Positions 1 through 5,057 of a stretch of DNA of 5,057 nucleotides are shown one piece after another. Each line of letters opens with the position of its first letter. Position 1 is the stretch's first letter. The stretch is taken from the NCBI GenBank assembly GCA_030424705.1, contig JAUHWJ010000208.1, positions 1 to 5,057 on the forward strand, in the 5' to 3' direction. Made by a program: the position numbers and the translations under genes. This DNA comes from Alphaproteobacteria bacterium. Lineage in GTDB: Bacteria; Pseudomonadota; Alphaproteobacteria; Rhodobacterales; Rhodobacteraceae. A model generated the notes under the pieces. That model did not search any database, was not told the DNA's origin, and worked only from the letters and a program-made list of their open reading frames with translations.

Positions 1-457
1 GATCGACGGCGAGCACTACTGGGACGGCGGCTATATGGGCAACCCGCCGCTCTACCCGCTGATCTACGAGGGCGGCTGCCCGGACATCCTCATCGTCCAG
101 CTCAACCCTATCGTCATCGACGAGTTGCCGAAGACGAGCCAGCAGATCATGGACCGGATCAACACGCTCTCCTTCAACTCCTCGCTGATGCGGGAGATGC
201 GGGTGATCTCATTCGTCTCGAAGCTGATCGACAAGGGCTTCGACGATGACGGGAAGCTGAAGCGCGTCTTCATCCACACGGTCGATGGGCAGGAGAGCCT
301 GAAGGGCTTCGGCGTCTCCTCCAAGCTGAACGCGGACAAGGCGTTCCTCACCCATCTCTTCGAGGCGGGGCGGCGGGAGGGCGAGGCCTTCATCGAGACC
401 CATCTCGACGATGTGGGCGTCCGCTCCTCCACCGATATCGACGCGAAATTCCTCTGA
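1..457 (+). CDS. Patatin-like phospholipase with DUF3734-type C-terminus (5' truncated by window edge)
   Basis: The first complete codon begins at base 2, and 151 residues plus a TGA stop are visible. Near the start is YWDGGYMGNPPLYPL. The Asp of this DGG motif (bases 23-25) is the second member of the patatin Ser-Asp catalytic dyad; the GXSXG nucleophile elbow would lie upstream, outside the window. After it come DILIVQLNP and a helical stretch with FNSSLMREMRVISFVSKLI, which resembles the C-terminal region (DUF3734) of bacterial patatins. Patatins hydrolyse acyl esters of lipids; the substrate here cannot be read from the sequence. The gene ends 13 bases before the acetoacetate decarboxylase ATG, so the two are probably co-transcribed. 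From memory, this patatin subtype often sits with D-3-hydroxybutyrate dehydrogenase and acetoacetate decarboxylase in alphaproteobacteria, suggesting a link to polyhydroxybutyrate/ketone-body turnover; that role is inference. Family assignment is firm, function less so. Confidence 0.88.
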   Translation, partial: IDGEHYWDGGYMGNPPLYPLIYEGGCPDILIVQLNPIVIDELPKTSQQIMDRINTLSFNSSLMREMRVISFVSKLIDKGFDDDGKLKRVFIHTVDGQESLKGFGVSSKLNADKAFLTHLFEAGRREGEAFIETHLDDVGVRSSTDIDAKFL

Positions 458-470
458 CCGGCAGGCGCAC

Positions 471-1214
471 ATGAACAAGGCCGAAATCCTCGCCCTCCCC
501 TCCATGCCCGCGGCGGGCCCCTCCTACCCGCGGGGGCCCTACCGGTTCGTGGACCGGGAATACATGATCATCATTTATGAGAGCGACCCGGACGCGATCC
601 GCGCCGCGGTGCCGGAGCCGCTGGAGCCGGACCCGTCGAACCAGGTCTTCTACGAATGGATCAAGATGCCGGACAGCTCCGGCTTCGGCGACTACACCGA
701 GTCCGGCGTCGTCATCCCGTGCAAGTTCAACGGCGAGGCGTGCAACTTCGTCGCCCAGATGTATCTGGACGACGATCCGCCCATCGCCGCGGGCCGCGAG
801 ATCTGGGGCTTCCCGAAGAAATACGCGCATCCGAAGATGGAGGTGGTGGAGGACACTCTGACCGGGCGCCTCTCCTACGCCGGCGTCGAGGTCGCGGTCG
901 GCACGATGGGCTACAAGTTCGAGAGCCATGTGCGGAACCCGGAACGCTCCGCCGCCGCGCTCGCCAAGACGCAGTATAACCTGAAGCTCATACCGGGCGT
1001 GGACGGAAAGCCCGCAATCGCCCAGCTGGTGAAGTACAACCTGACCGAGATCACGGTGAAGGGCTCCTGGTCCTCCCCCGCGCGGCTCCATCTCGTGCCG
1101 CATGTGAACGCGCCTGTGGCGGACCTGCCGGTGCGGAAGATCGTGACGGGCCGGCACATCATCGCCGACCTCACGCTGCCCTATGGCGAAGTGGCGGTGG
1201 ACTATCTGAAATAG
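471..1214 (+). CDS. adc: Acetoacetate decarboxylase
   Basis: This 247-residue protein matches the family length (about 245) and is similar along its whole length to clostridial acetoacetate decarboxylase as I remember it. The enzyme forms a Schiff base with acetoacetate on an active-site lysine and releases CO2 and acetone. The Schiff-base lysine is K116 and the neighbour that lowers its pKa is K117, in GREIWGFPKKYA. Other conserved active-site residues are R29 (in FVDREY), E62 (in FYEWIK) and E77 (in GFGDYTESG). The C-terminus ends in the family-typical ...VDYLK. I chose the ATG at 471 because it gives an N-terminus (MNKAEILALPSMP...) that lines up with the family. An in-frame ATG at 411 would add 20 unlikely residues and overlap the patatin gene by 47 bases. 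Only a weak Shine-Dalgarno-like CAGG precedes 471, so coupling to the upstream gene is plausible. It probably acts in the cytoplasm, downstream of 3-hydroxybutyrate oxidation; the dehydrogenase is not in this window. Confidence 0.95.
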   Translation: MNKAEILALPSMPAAGPSYPRGPYRFVDREYMIIIYESDPDAIRAAVPEPLEPDPSNQVFYEWIKMPDSSGFGDYTESGVVIPCKFNGEACNFVAQMYLDDDPPIAAGREIWGFPKKYAHPKMEVVEDTLTGRLSYAGVEVAVGTMGYKFESHVRNPERSAAALAKTQYNLKLIPGVDGKPAIAQLVKYNLTEITVKGSWSSPARLHLVPHVNAPVADLPVRKIVTGRHIIADLTLPYGEVAVDYLK

Positions 1215-1255
1215 GCGCAGCAGCAGGCGGCTTTCCTTTCGGCGGGCTCCGGGAT

Positions 1256-1261
1256 AGAGGG
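1256..1261 (+). promoter_or_regulatory. Ribosome binding site of the RlmI-like methyltransferase
   Basis: AGAGGG lies 4 bases before the ATG at 1266, and the GAGG core is 5 bases away. It supports that start and lies in the only real intergenic gap of the window (1215-1265, 51 bases). I see no convincing hairpin terminator or promoter boxes in this gap, so read-through from adc is possible. Confidence 0.6.
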
Positions 1262-1265
1262 CGCC

Positions 1266-2465
1266 ATGCCCGAAAGCGCCGCCGCCCGCCCCGTCATCCG
1301 CCTGCGCCCGAACCGGGGGCGCCGCTTCTTCGAAGGGGCGCCCTGGCTCTATGACGACGAGATCGTGACGGACCGTCGAACGAAGGCGCTGGAGCCCGGA
1401 ACGATCGCCACTCTGGAGAGCGCGGACCGCGCGCCGCTCGCCACCGTCACCGTCAATCCGGGCTCGACCATCATGGCGCGGGTGCTGGACGCCGACCCGG
1501 AGGCGGAGATCGGCCCGGCATGGCTGCGCCGCCGCCTCGCCGCCGCGCTCGCGCATCGCGAGCGGCTCTATCCGGATCCCTATTACCGCCTCGTTCATGC
1601 CGAAGGGGACGGATTGCCCGGCCTTGTGATCGACCGCTTCGGCGCCGCCGCCGCCGTCCAGCCGAACGCGGCCTGGGCGGAGGCGATGCGGAGCGAGATA
1701 TGCGACGCGCTGGCCGCGGTCGCGGGCGTCACCACCATCGTCGTCAACGGCGCCGGGCGCGCCCGCGCGCTCGAAGGGCTGGAGGCGGATGTCTTTGTCG
1801 AGCGGGGGGACGTCGCGGGGCCGCGGCCTGTGCCGATGAACGGCGCCTTCTACCTTGCGGACCTGCTCGGCGGGCAGAAGACCGGGCTCTTCTACGACCA
1901 GCGGCCCAACCACGCCTTCGTCGCCGCGCTTTCCGCCGGGGCGGAGGTGCTCGACGTCTTCTCCCATGTCGGCGGCTTCGCGCTCGCCTGCCTCGCGCGC
2001 GGGGCGGCGACGGCGCTGGCGGTGGACAGTTCCGCGCCCGCCCTCGCGCTGGCCGAACAGGGCGCCGCGGCCGGTGGGGCGGCGGACCGCTTCGCGACGC
2101 GGCGCGGCCAGGCCTTCGACGTGATGCGCGCGCTGAGGGAGGAGGGGCGGAGCTATGATGTCGTCATCTCCGACCCGCCGGCCTTCGCCCCCGCCAAGGC
2201 GGCGCTGGAGAAGGGATTGCGGGCTTACGAGACGGCGGCGAAGCTCGCCGCTGCGCTCACCCGGTCGGGCGGCTATCTCTGCCTTTGTTCCTGCTCGCAT
2301 GCCGCCACGCCGGATCTCTTCCGCGCCGCCTGCGTCGCGGGGATCAGGGGGGCGGGGCGCACGGCGTCACTCGTCCACGAGGGCCGGGCGGGGCCGGACC
2401 ATCCGGCGCATTTCGCCCTGCCGGAGACCTCCTACCTGAAGGCGCTGGTCTTCCGGCTCGCATGA
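1266..2465 (+). CDS. PUA-domain class I SAM-dependent rRNA methyltransferase, RlmI/RSP_2647-like
   Basis: This 399-residue protein has the layout of the RlmI family (23S rRNA m5C1962 methyltransferase in E. coli). Residues about 10-75 form a PUA-like RNA-binding domain (IRLRPNRGRRFFEGAPWLY). A linker domain follows, with LVHAEGDGLPGLVIDRFG (109-126) and GGQKTGLFYDQRPN (202-215). The Rossmann methyltransferase begins with motif I VLDVFSHVGGFAL (228-240), then the acidic AVDSSAPAL (252-260), motif IV SDPPAFAPAK (302-311) and CLCSCSHAA (339-347). C343 in SCSH is the likely counterpart of the RlmI-family cysteine. The exact target base is not shown by the sequence; C1962 is an inference from family. 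The stop codon TGA overlaps the ATG of the PIN-domain gene (ATGA, 2462-2465), so the two are translationally coupled. I recall this Rhodobacterales version being named the RSP_2647 family, next to RSP_2648-type PIN proteins. Family is certain, specificity less so. Confidence 0.9.
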   Translation: MPESAAARPVIRLRPNRGRRFFEGAPWLYDDEIVTDRRTKALEPGTIATLESADRAPLATVTVNPGSTIMARVLDADPEAEIGPAWLRRRLAAALAHRERLYPDPYYRLVHAEGDGLPGLVIDRFGAAAAVQPNAAWAEAMRSEICDALAAVAGVTTIVVNGAGRARALEGLEADVFVERGDVAGPRPVPMNGAFYLADLLGGQKTGLFYDQRPNHAFVAALSAGAEVLDVFSHVGGFALACLARGAATALAVDSSAPALALAEQGAAAGGAADRFATRRGQAFDVMRALREEGRSYDVVISDPPAFAPAKAALEKGLRAYETAAKLAAALTRSGGYLCLCSCSHAATPDLFRAACVAGIRGAGRTASLVHEGRAGPDHPAHFALPETSYLKALVFRLA

Positions 2466-2998
2466 TCCTCTGTCTCGACGCCTGCGCGCTCTATCCGGTT
2501 GCGCTCCGCGAGATGCTCATCGGCTATGCGAAGGCCGGGGGCTTCACCCCCGTCTGGTCTGCGCGGGCGGCGGAGGAATGGGCGCGGGCGGCGGGCGCGA
2601 AGCAGGGCGAGGCGGCGGAGATGCTGGCGCGGGGGGACGCGGCGCGGATGCGCGCGGCCTTTCCGGAAGGGGAGATCGACGCGGCCGGAGACTTCGAATC
2701 CGGATTCGACGGCCCCGACCCGGCGGACGCCCATGTCGTCGCCGCCGCGCTGGCCGGAGGCGCGGAGGCGATCCTCACCTTCAACCTGAAGGATTTTCCA
2801 TCCCGCGCGCTCCGCCCGCTCGGCCTCGTCGCGCTCCATCCGGACGCGTTCCTCGCCGGCGCGCTGAAGCGGGACCCCATGCGCCTCCGCGCCGCGCTGG
2901 CGGAGATGGAGCGCGCCGTCGCGGGCCGCGGAATGCGCGCCTTCCTGAAGCGCACGGGCCTGCCGCGTTTCGGCAAGGCCTGGGAGCGGGACGCCTAG
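2462..2998 (+). CDS. PIN-domain protein (RSP_2648-like putative ribonuclease)
   Basis: This 178-residue protein consists of a PIN domain (about 1-125) and a basic helical tail (about 126-178). PIN domains are Mg/Mn-dependent RNases, and many are VapC-type toxins. The acidic metal-binding set is visible: D6 in [11 protein letters not shown]38/E39 in [10 protein letters not shown]89 in [12 protein letters not shown], and N108/D111 in LTFNLKDF. The ATG at 2462 is chosen over the upstream in-frame ATG at 2285 because it places the first PIN strand (MILCLDA) at the N-terminus. It also forms an ATGA overlap with the methyltransferase stop. No Shine-Dalgarno sequence precedes it, which fits re-initiation by terminating ribosomes. 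No small antitoxin gene lies next to it, so a classical toxin-antitoxin role is not supported. A role in RNA processing alongside the methyltransferase is speculation. Its stop shares bases with the convergent carbonic anhydrase gene. Confidence 0.85.
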   Translation: MILCLDACALYPVALREMLIGYAKAGGFTPVWSARAAEEWARAAGAKQGEAAEMLARGDAARMRAAFPEGEIDAAGDFESGFDGPDPADAHVVAAALAGGAEAILTFNLKDFPSRALRPLGLVALHPDAFLAGALKRDPMRLRAALAEMERAVAGRGMRAFLKRTGLPRFGKAWERDA

Positions 2999-3525
2999 AT
3001 CGGCTTCAGCCCGGTGCGGAAGCGGCGCATCCGCTCCTGATAATGCAGCGCCGAGAGGCGAAGCCTCGCCAGCGCGTCCTCGTCCAGCTCCCGCACCGCC
3101 TTAGCGGGCGAGCCCATGATGAGCCATCCGTCCGGAAATTCCTTGCCTTCGGTGACGAGCGCGTTCGCGCCGACGAGGCAGTTCTTCCCGATCTTCGCGC
3201 CGTTCAGCACCGTCGCGCCCATCCCGACGAGGCTGCCGTCGCCGATCGTGCAACCGTGAATGATCGCCTGGTGGCCGATCGTGCAGCCGGCGCCGACGAC
3301 TAGCGGCTGCCCCGGGTCGGTATGGGCCACGGCGTTGTCCTGCACGTTGGAGCCCTGGCCGATCTGGATCAGTTCGGTGTCGCCCCGCAGCACCGCGTTG
3401 AACCAGATCGAGACCTCCGCCGCGAGCCTGACCTTCCCGATCACCCGCGCGCCCGGTGCGATCCAGAAGTTTCCGTCCGCTGGAACCTCCGGCGCGAACG
3501 CGTCGAGCGCATAAAGCCCTGTCAT
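2995..3525 (-). CDS. Gamma-class carbonic anhydrase family protein (CamH/YrdA/PaaY-like)
   Basis: This 176-residue protein is a left-handed beta-helix built from hexapeptide repeats (for example [46 protein letters not shown]), followed by a C-terminal helix. Gamma-class carbonic anhydrases work as trimers with metal at subunit interfaces. The three metal-ligand histidines are present as H68 (DNAVAHTD), H85 and H90 ([10 protein letters not shown]), along with R47 and D49 (LRGDTELI) and Q62/D63. The acidic proton-shuttle loop of archaeal Cam is absent, as in the shorter CamH/YrdA branch. Some members of that branch are active carbonic anhydrases, while others have no measured activity or act on thioesters (PaaY). 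Hydration of CO2 is therefore likely but not proven here. The ATG overlaps the gmk stop (ATGA), and a strong Shine-Dalgarno sequence within the gmk end supports it. It is the last gene of the yicC-gmk operon. Confidence 0.92.
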   Translation of the reverse strand: MTGLYALDAFAPEVPADGNFWIAPGARVIGKVRLAAEVSIWFNAVLRGDTELIQIGQGSNVQDNAVAHTDPGQPLVVGAGCTIGHQAIIHGCTIGDGSLVGMGATVLNGAKIGKNCLVGANALVTEGKEFPDGWLIMGSPAKAVRELDEDALARLRLSALHYQERMRRFRTGLKPI

Positions 3526-4175
3526 GTGCCCCTCCCTTCGAATTCCTCGCCGAGCCGCCGCACGAGCCCGGTGAGACCCGGCCGCCGCATCCGGCGCAGC
3601 CGCTCCGCCTTCAGGATTGCGAAGACCTCCGCGGCGCAGTCGTCGATGTCCTCGTTCACGAGGACATAATCATAGGCGTCCCAATGGCTGATCTCACTCA
3701 GGGACTTTTCCATGCGCCCGGCGATCACCTCCGCGCTGTCCTGCCCGCGGGCCCGGAGGCGCGCCTCGAGCGCGGCGATGGAGGGCGGCAGGATGAAGAC
3801 GGAGACGGCGGCGTCCCGCAGCGGCGAGTTCGCGATCTGCTGCGCCCCCTGCCAATCCACATCGAAGATCACGTCGCGCCCGGCGGAAATCGCCGCCTCG
3901 ACCGGCGCGCGCGGCGTGCCGTAGCGGTTGCCGAACACCGTCGCGTGTTCAAGGAGGTCGCCCGCCGCGACCATCTCCGCGAAGCGCTCCGCGCTCACGA
4001 AGTGATAATCCGCCCCGTCCCGCTCCCCCGGCCGCGGCGGGCGCGTCGTGGCTGAGACGGAGAACCCGAGATCGGGTTCCGCGGCGAGGAGCCGGCGGGA
4101 GATCGTGCTCTTCCCCGCCCCAGAGGGCGAGGAAAGGATGAAGAGGAGGCCTCGTCGCTGAAGATCCATGCTCAT
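3522..4175 (-). CDS. gmk: Guanylate kinase
   Basis: This 217-residue enzyme phosphorylates GMP to GDP with ATP in the cytoplasm and is essential for guanine nucleotide supply and recycling of signalling nucleotides. The P-loop is [10 protein letters not shown] (15-24). The GMP-binding region includes [20 protein letters not shown] (41-60, with S41, R45, R48 and Y57), followed by E76 in [15 protein letters not shown] with Y85. [10 protein letters not shown] (105-114) is the conserved strand/loop after the GMP domain. The lid arginines lie in RLRARGQDS (139-147), and VLVNEDID (171-178) holds the base-proximal Asn. Length is normal (about 205-220). The ATG at 4175 overlaps the yicC stop as ATGA. 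A second ATG two codons later (4169) is possible, but neither has a clear Shine-Dalgarno sequence, so coupling to yicC favours the first. The yicC-gmk order is common in proteobacteria. Confidence 0.97.
   Translation of the reverse strand: MSMDLQRRGLLFILSSPSGAGKSTISRRLLAAEPDLGFSVSATTRPPRPGERDGADYHFVSAERFAEMVAAGDLLEHATVFGNRYGTPRAPVEAAISAGRDVIFDVDWQGAQQIANSPLRDAAVSVFILPPSIAALEARLRARGQDSAEVIAGRMEKSLSEISHWDAYDYVLVNEDIDDCAAEVFAILKAERLRRMRRPGLTGLVRRLGEEFEGRGT
3529..3536 (-). promoter_or_regulatory. Strong ribosome binding site of the gamma-carbonic anhydrase gene, inside gmk
   Basis: Read on the - strand this is GGGAGGGG, whose GGAGG core ends 5 bases before the ATG at 3525. It lies within the last codons of gmk (EGRGT). 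Of the three junctions in the window with a 4-base ATGA overlap, this is the only one with a strong site, so this gene may be initiated independently as well as by coupling. Confidence 0.7.
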
Positions 4176-5056
4176 TCGACGTTCTGTGCCTGCTCGCGGA
4201 GCTGGTCGATCACGACCTTGAGGTCGAGCCCGATGGCGGTGAGCGCCGCGCTCCCGGCCTTCGAACAGAGCGTGTTCGCTTCACGATTGAATTCCTGCGT
4301 CAGGAAATCGAGTTTCCGGCCGACCGGCCCTTTCGCGGAGAGGAGCGCGCGCGCGGCCTCGACATGGCCGCGGAGCCTGTCCAGCTCCTCCCGCACATCC
4401 GCCTTCACGGCGAGGAGGGCGAGTTCCTGCGCCAGCCGCTCCGGCGCGGGCTCCGCGCCGGCATCCTGCAGCCTCGCCACCTTTTCGGCGAGCCGCGCGG
4501 GCGCGCCCGCCTCCTGCTCGGAAAAGGCCGCATCCGCCGCGTCGGTCAGCGCGGCGATGCGGTCGATCTGCCCGGAAAGCGTCGCAGCGAGGCGCGCGCC
4601 TTCCTCCGCCCGCGCCGCATCCATCGCGGAAAGGAGCCGGTCGAACGCGGCGCGGAAGGCGGGTGCGGCCTCCTCGTTCGGGGCCGACGAACCCGCCTCC
4701 AGCACGGAACGGAGGCCGAGAATCTCGCCGAGGCTCGCCGGCTGAAGGTCCAGCCCGGCGGCGGCGGCGCGCGCCTCGACGATCTTCGCCGCCGCGATGG
4801 CGGCGTCGAGCGCGGCGAGATTGAGCGCAGGCGCGCCCGTCTCGCCCGTCTCGTCCGGCCGGAGCGAGACGGAGACAGAGCCGCGGGAAAGCCGTTTCGC
4901 CGCCGCGGCGCGGAACTCGGGCTCCAGTCCGTCGGTCCCCTCGGCGAGGCGGAAGCGCAGCTCCAGCCCCCGCCCGTTCACGCTGCGGGCCTCGAAGCGC
5001 CAGCGCCGCCCCCCCGCCTCGAACGCCTCTGCGGCGAATCCCGTCATCGACCGCAT
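4172..5056 (-). CDS. yicC: YicC/YloC family endoribonuclease
   Basis: This 294-residue protein has the usual family length (about 290). The N-terminal YicC_N domain starts with RSMTGFA (2-8) and contains [16 protein letters not shown] (22-37). The middle is alanine-rich and probably helical. The C-terminal DUF1732 domain carries the family hallmarks [15 protein letters not shown] (220-234), [22 protein letters not shown] (246-267) and ending LREQAQNVE. Family members have been reported as endoribonucleases, and E. coli YicC promotes decay of the small RNA RyhB. The target in this organism is unknown. The ATG at 5056 lies one base from the window edge, so a start a codon or more upstream (family proteins often begin MxRSMTGF) cannot be excluded, and no ribosome binding site can be inspected. 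It is the first visible gene of the yicC-gmk-carbonic anhydrase operon; the promoter lies outside. Confidence 0.94.
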   Translation of the reverse strand: MRSMTGFAAEAFEAGGRRWRFEARSVNGRGLELRFRLAEGTDGLEPEFRAAAAKRLSRGSVSVSLRPDETGETGAPALNLAALDAAIAAAKIVEARAAAAGLDLQPASLGEILGLRSVLEAGSSAPNEEAAPAFRAAFDRLLSAMDAARAEEGARLAATLSGQIDRIAALTDAADAAFSEQEAGAPARLAEKVARLQDAGAEPAPERLAQELALLAVKADVREELDRLRGHVEAARALLSAKGPVGRKLDFLTQEFNREANTLCSKAGSAALTAIGLDLKVVIDQLREQAQNVE

Positions 5057-5057
5057 A

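Noticed and set aside
411..470. Upstream in-frame ATG for acetoacetate decarboxylase
   Set aside because: It would place 20 non-homologous residues before the family N-terminus and overlap the patatin gene by 47 bases; the ATG at 471 fits the family.
1215..1265. Possible terminator or promoter between adc and the methyltransferase gene
   Set aside because: I found no stable inverted repeat followed by a T tract and no convincing -35/-10 pair in these 51 bases; only a ribosome binding site can be supported.
390..2300. A 636-codon open frame on the - strand, antisense to adc and the methyltransferase gene
   Set aside because: Its translation is dominated by Arg, Gly, Ala and Val with no recognisable domain, and it mirrors two well-supported genes. 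Long antisense open frames are expected in DNA of this GC content because stop codons are rare.
2285..2461. Extended N-terminus of the PIN protein starting at 2285
   Set aside because: The extra 59 residues are Arg/Gly-rich out-of-frame translation of the methyltransferase 3' end; the PIN fold begins at 2462.
2462..2998. Classical VapBC toxin-antitoxin locus
   Set aside because: There is a PIN domain but no adjacent small antitoxin gene; the upstream neighbour is a 399-residue methyltransferase and the downstream one is a convergent carbonic anhydrase.
2578..3303. A 241-codon + strand frame across the PIN gene and the carbonic anhydrase gene
   Set aside because: It is an Arg/Gly/Pro-rich shadow of two genes with clear family motifs, has no motif of its own, and crosses the convergent junction.
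3456..4055. A 199-codon + strand frame antisense to gmk
   Set aside because: It is a low-complexity Arg-rich translation opposite an unmistakable guanylate kinase.

Overview
This window is high-GC, gene-dense bacterial chromosome with almost no intergenic space. Its protein families and gene order point to an alphaproteobacterium, most likely of the Rhodobacterales/Paracoccaceae type. I base this on the [13 protein letters not shown] YicC, the RNA methyltransferase + PIN-domain gene pair (which I recall being named after Rhodobacter sphaeroides RSP_2647/RSP_2648 families), and the alphaproteobacterial pairing of a DUF3734 patatin with acetoacetate decarboxylase. I cannot name a species.

Layout. 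The left half (1-2998) reads on the + strand: the C-terminal 151 residues of a patatin-like phospholipase, then acetoacetate decarboxylase (471-1214), a PUA + SAM-methyltransferase of the RlmI/RSP_2647 type (1266-2465), and a PIN-domain protein (2462-2998) whose start overlaps the methyltransferase stop. The right half (2995-5056) reads on the - strand as a tight operon, in transcription order yicC, gmk, gamma-carbonic anhydrase. Each junction in that operon is a 4-base ATGA stop/start overlap. The two arrays converge on a palindromic CTAG at 2995-2998 that supplies the stop codons of both terminal genes. No terminator can lie between them without being inside coding sequence.

How the genes work together. 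Patatin and acetoacetate decarboxylase probably belong to one lipid/storage-polymer or ketone-body module (acetoacetate to acetone + CO2). The methyltransferase and PIN protein form a translationally coupled RNA-acting pair. YicC (endoribonuclease family) and Gmk (GMP to GDP) are a widely conserved housekeeping pair, here extended by a gamma-class carbonic anhydrase-like hexapeptide protein. I see no tRNA, rRNA, CRISPR, insertion sequence, phage gene or notable repeat. The window looks like ordinary core chromosome. The least explained element is the PIN protein, which has no antitoxin beside it and is coupled to an rRNA-methyltransferase-like gene.
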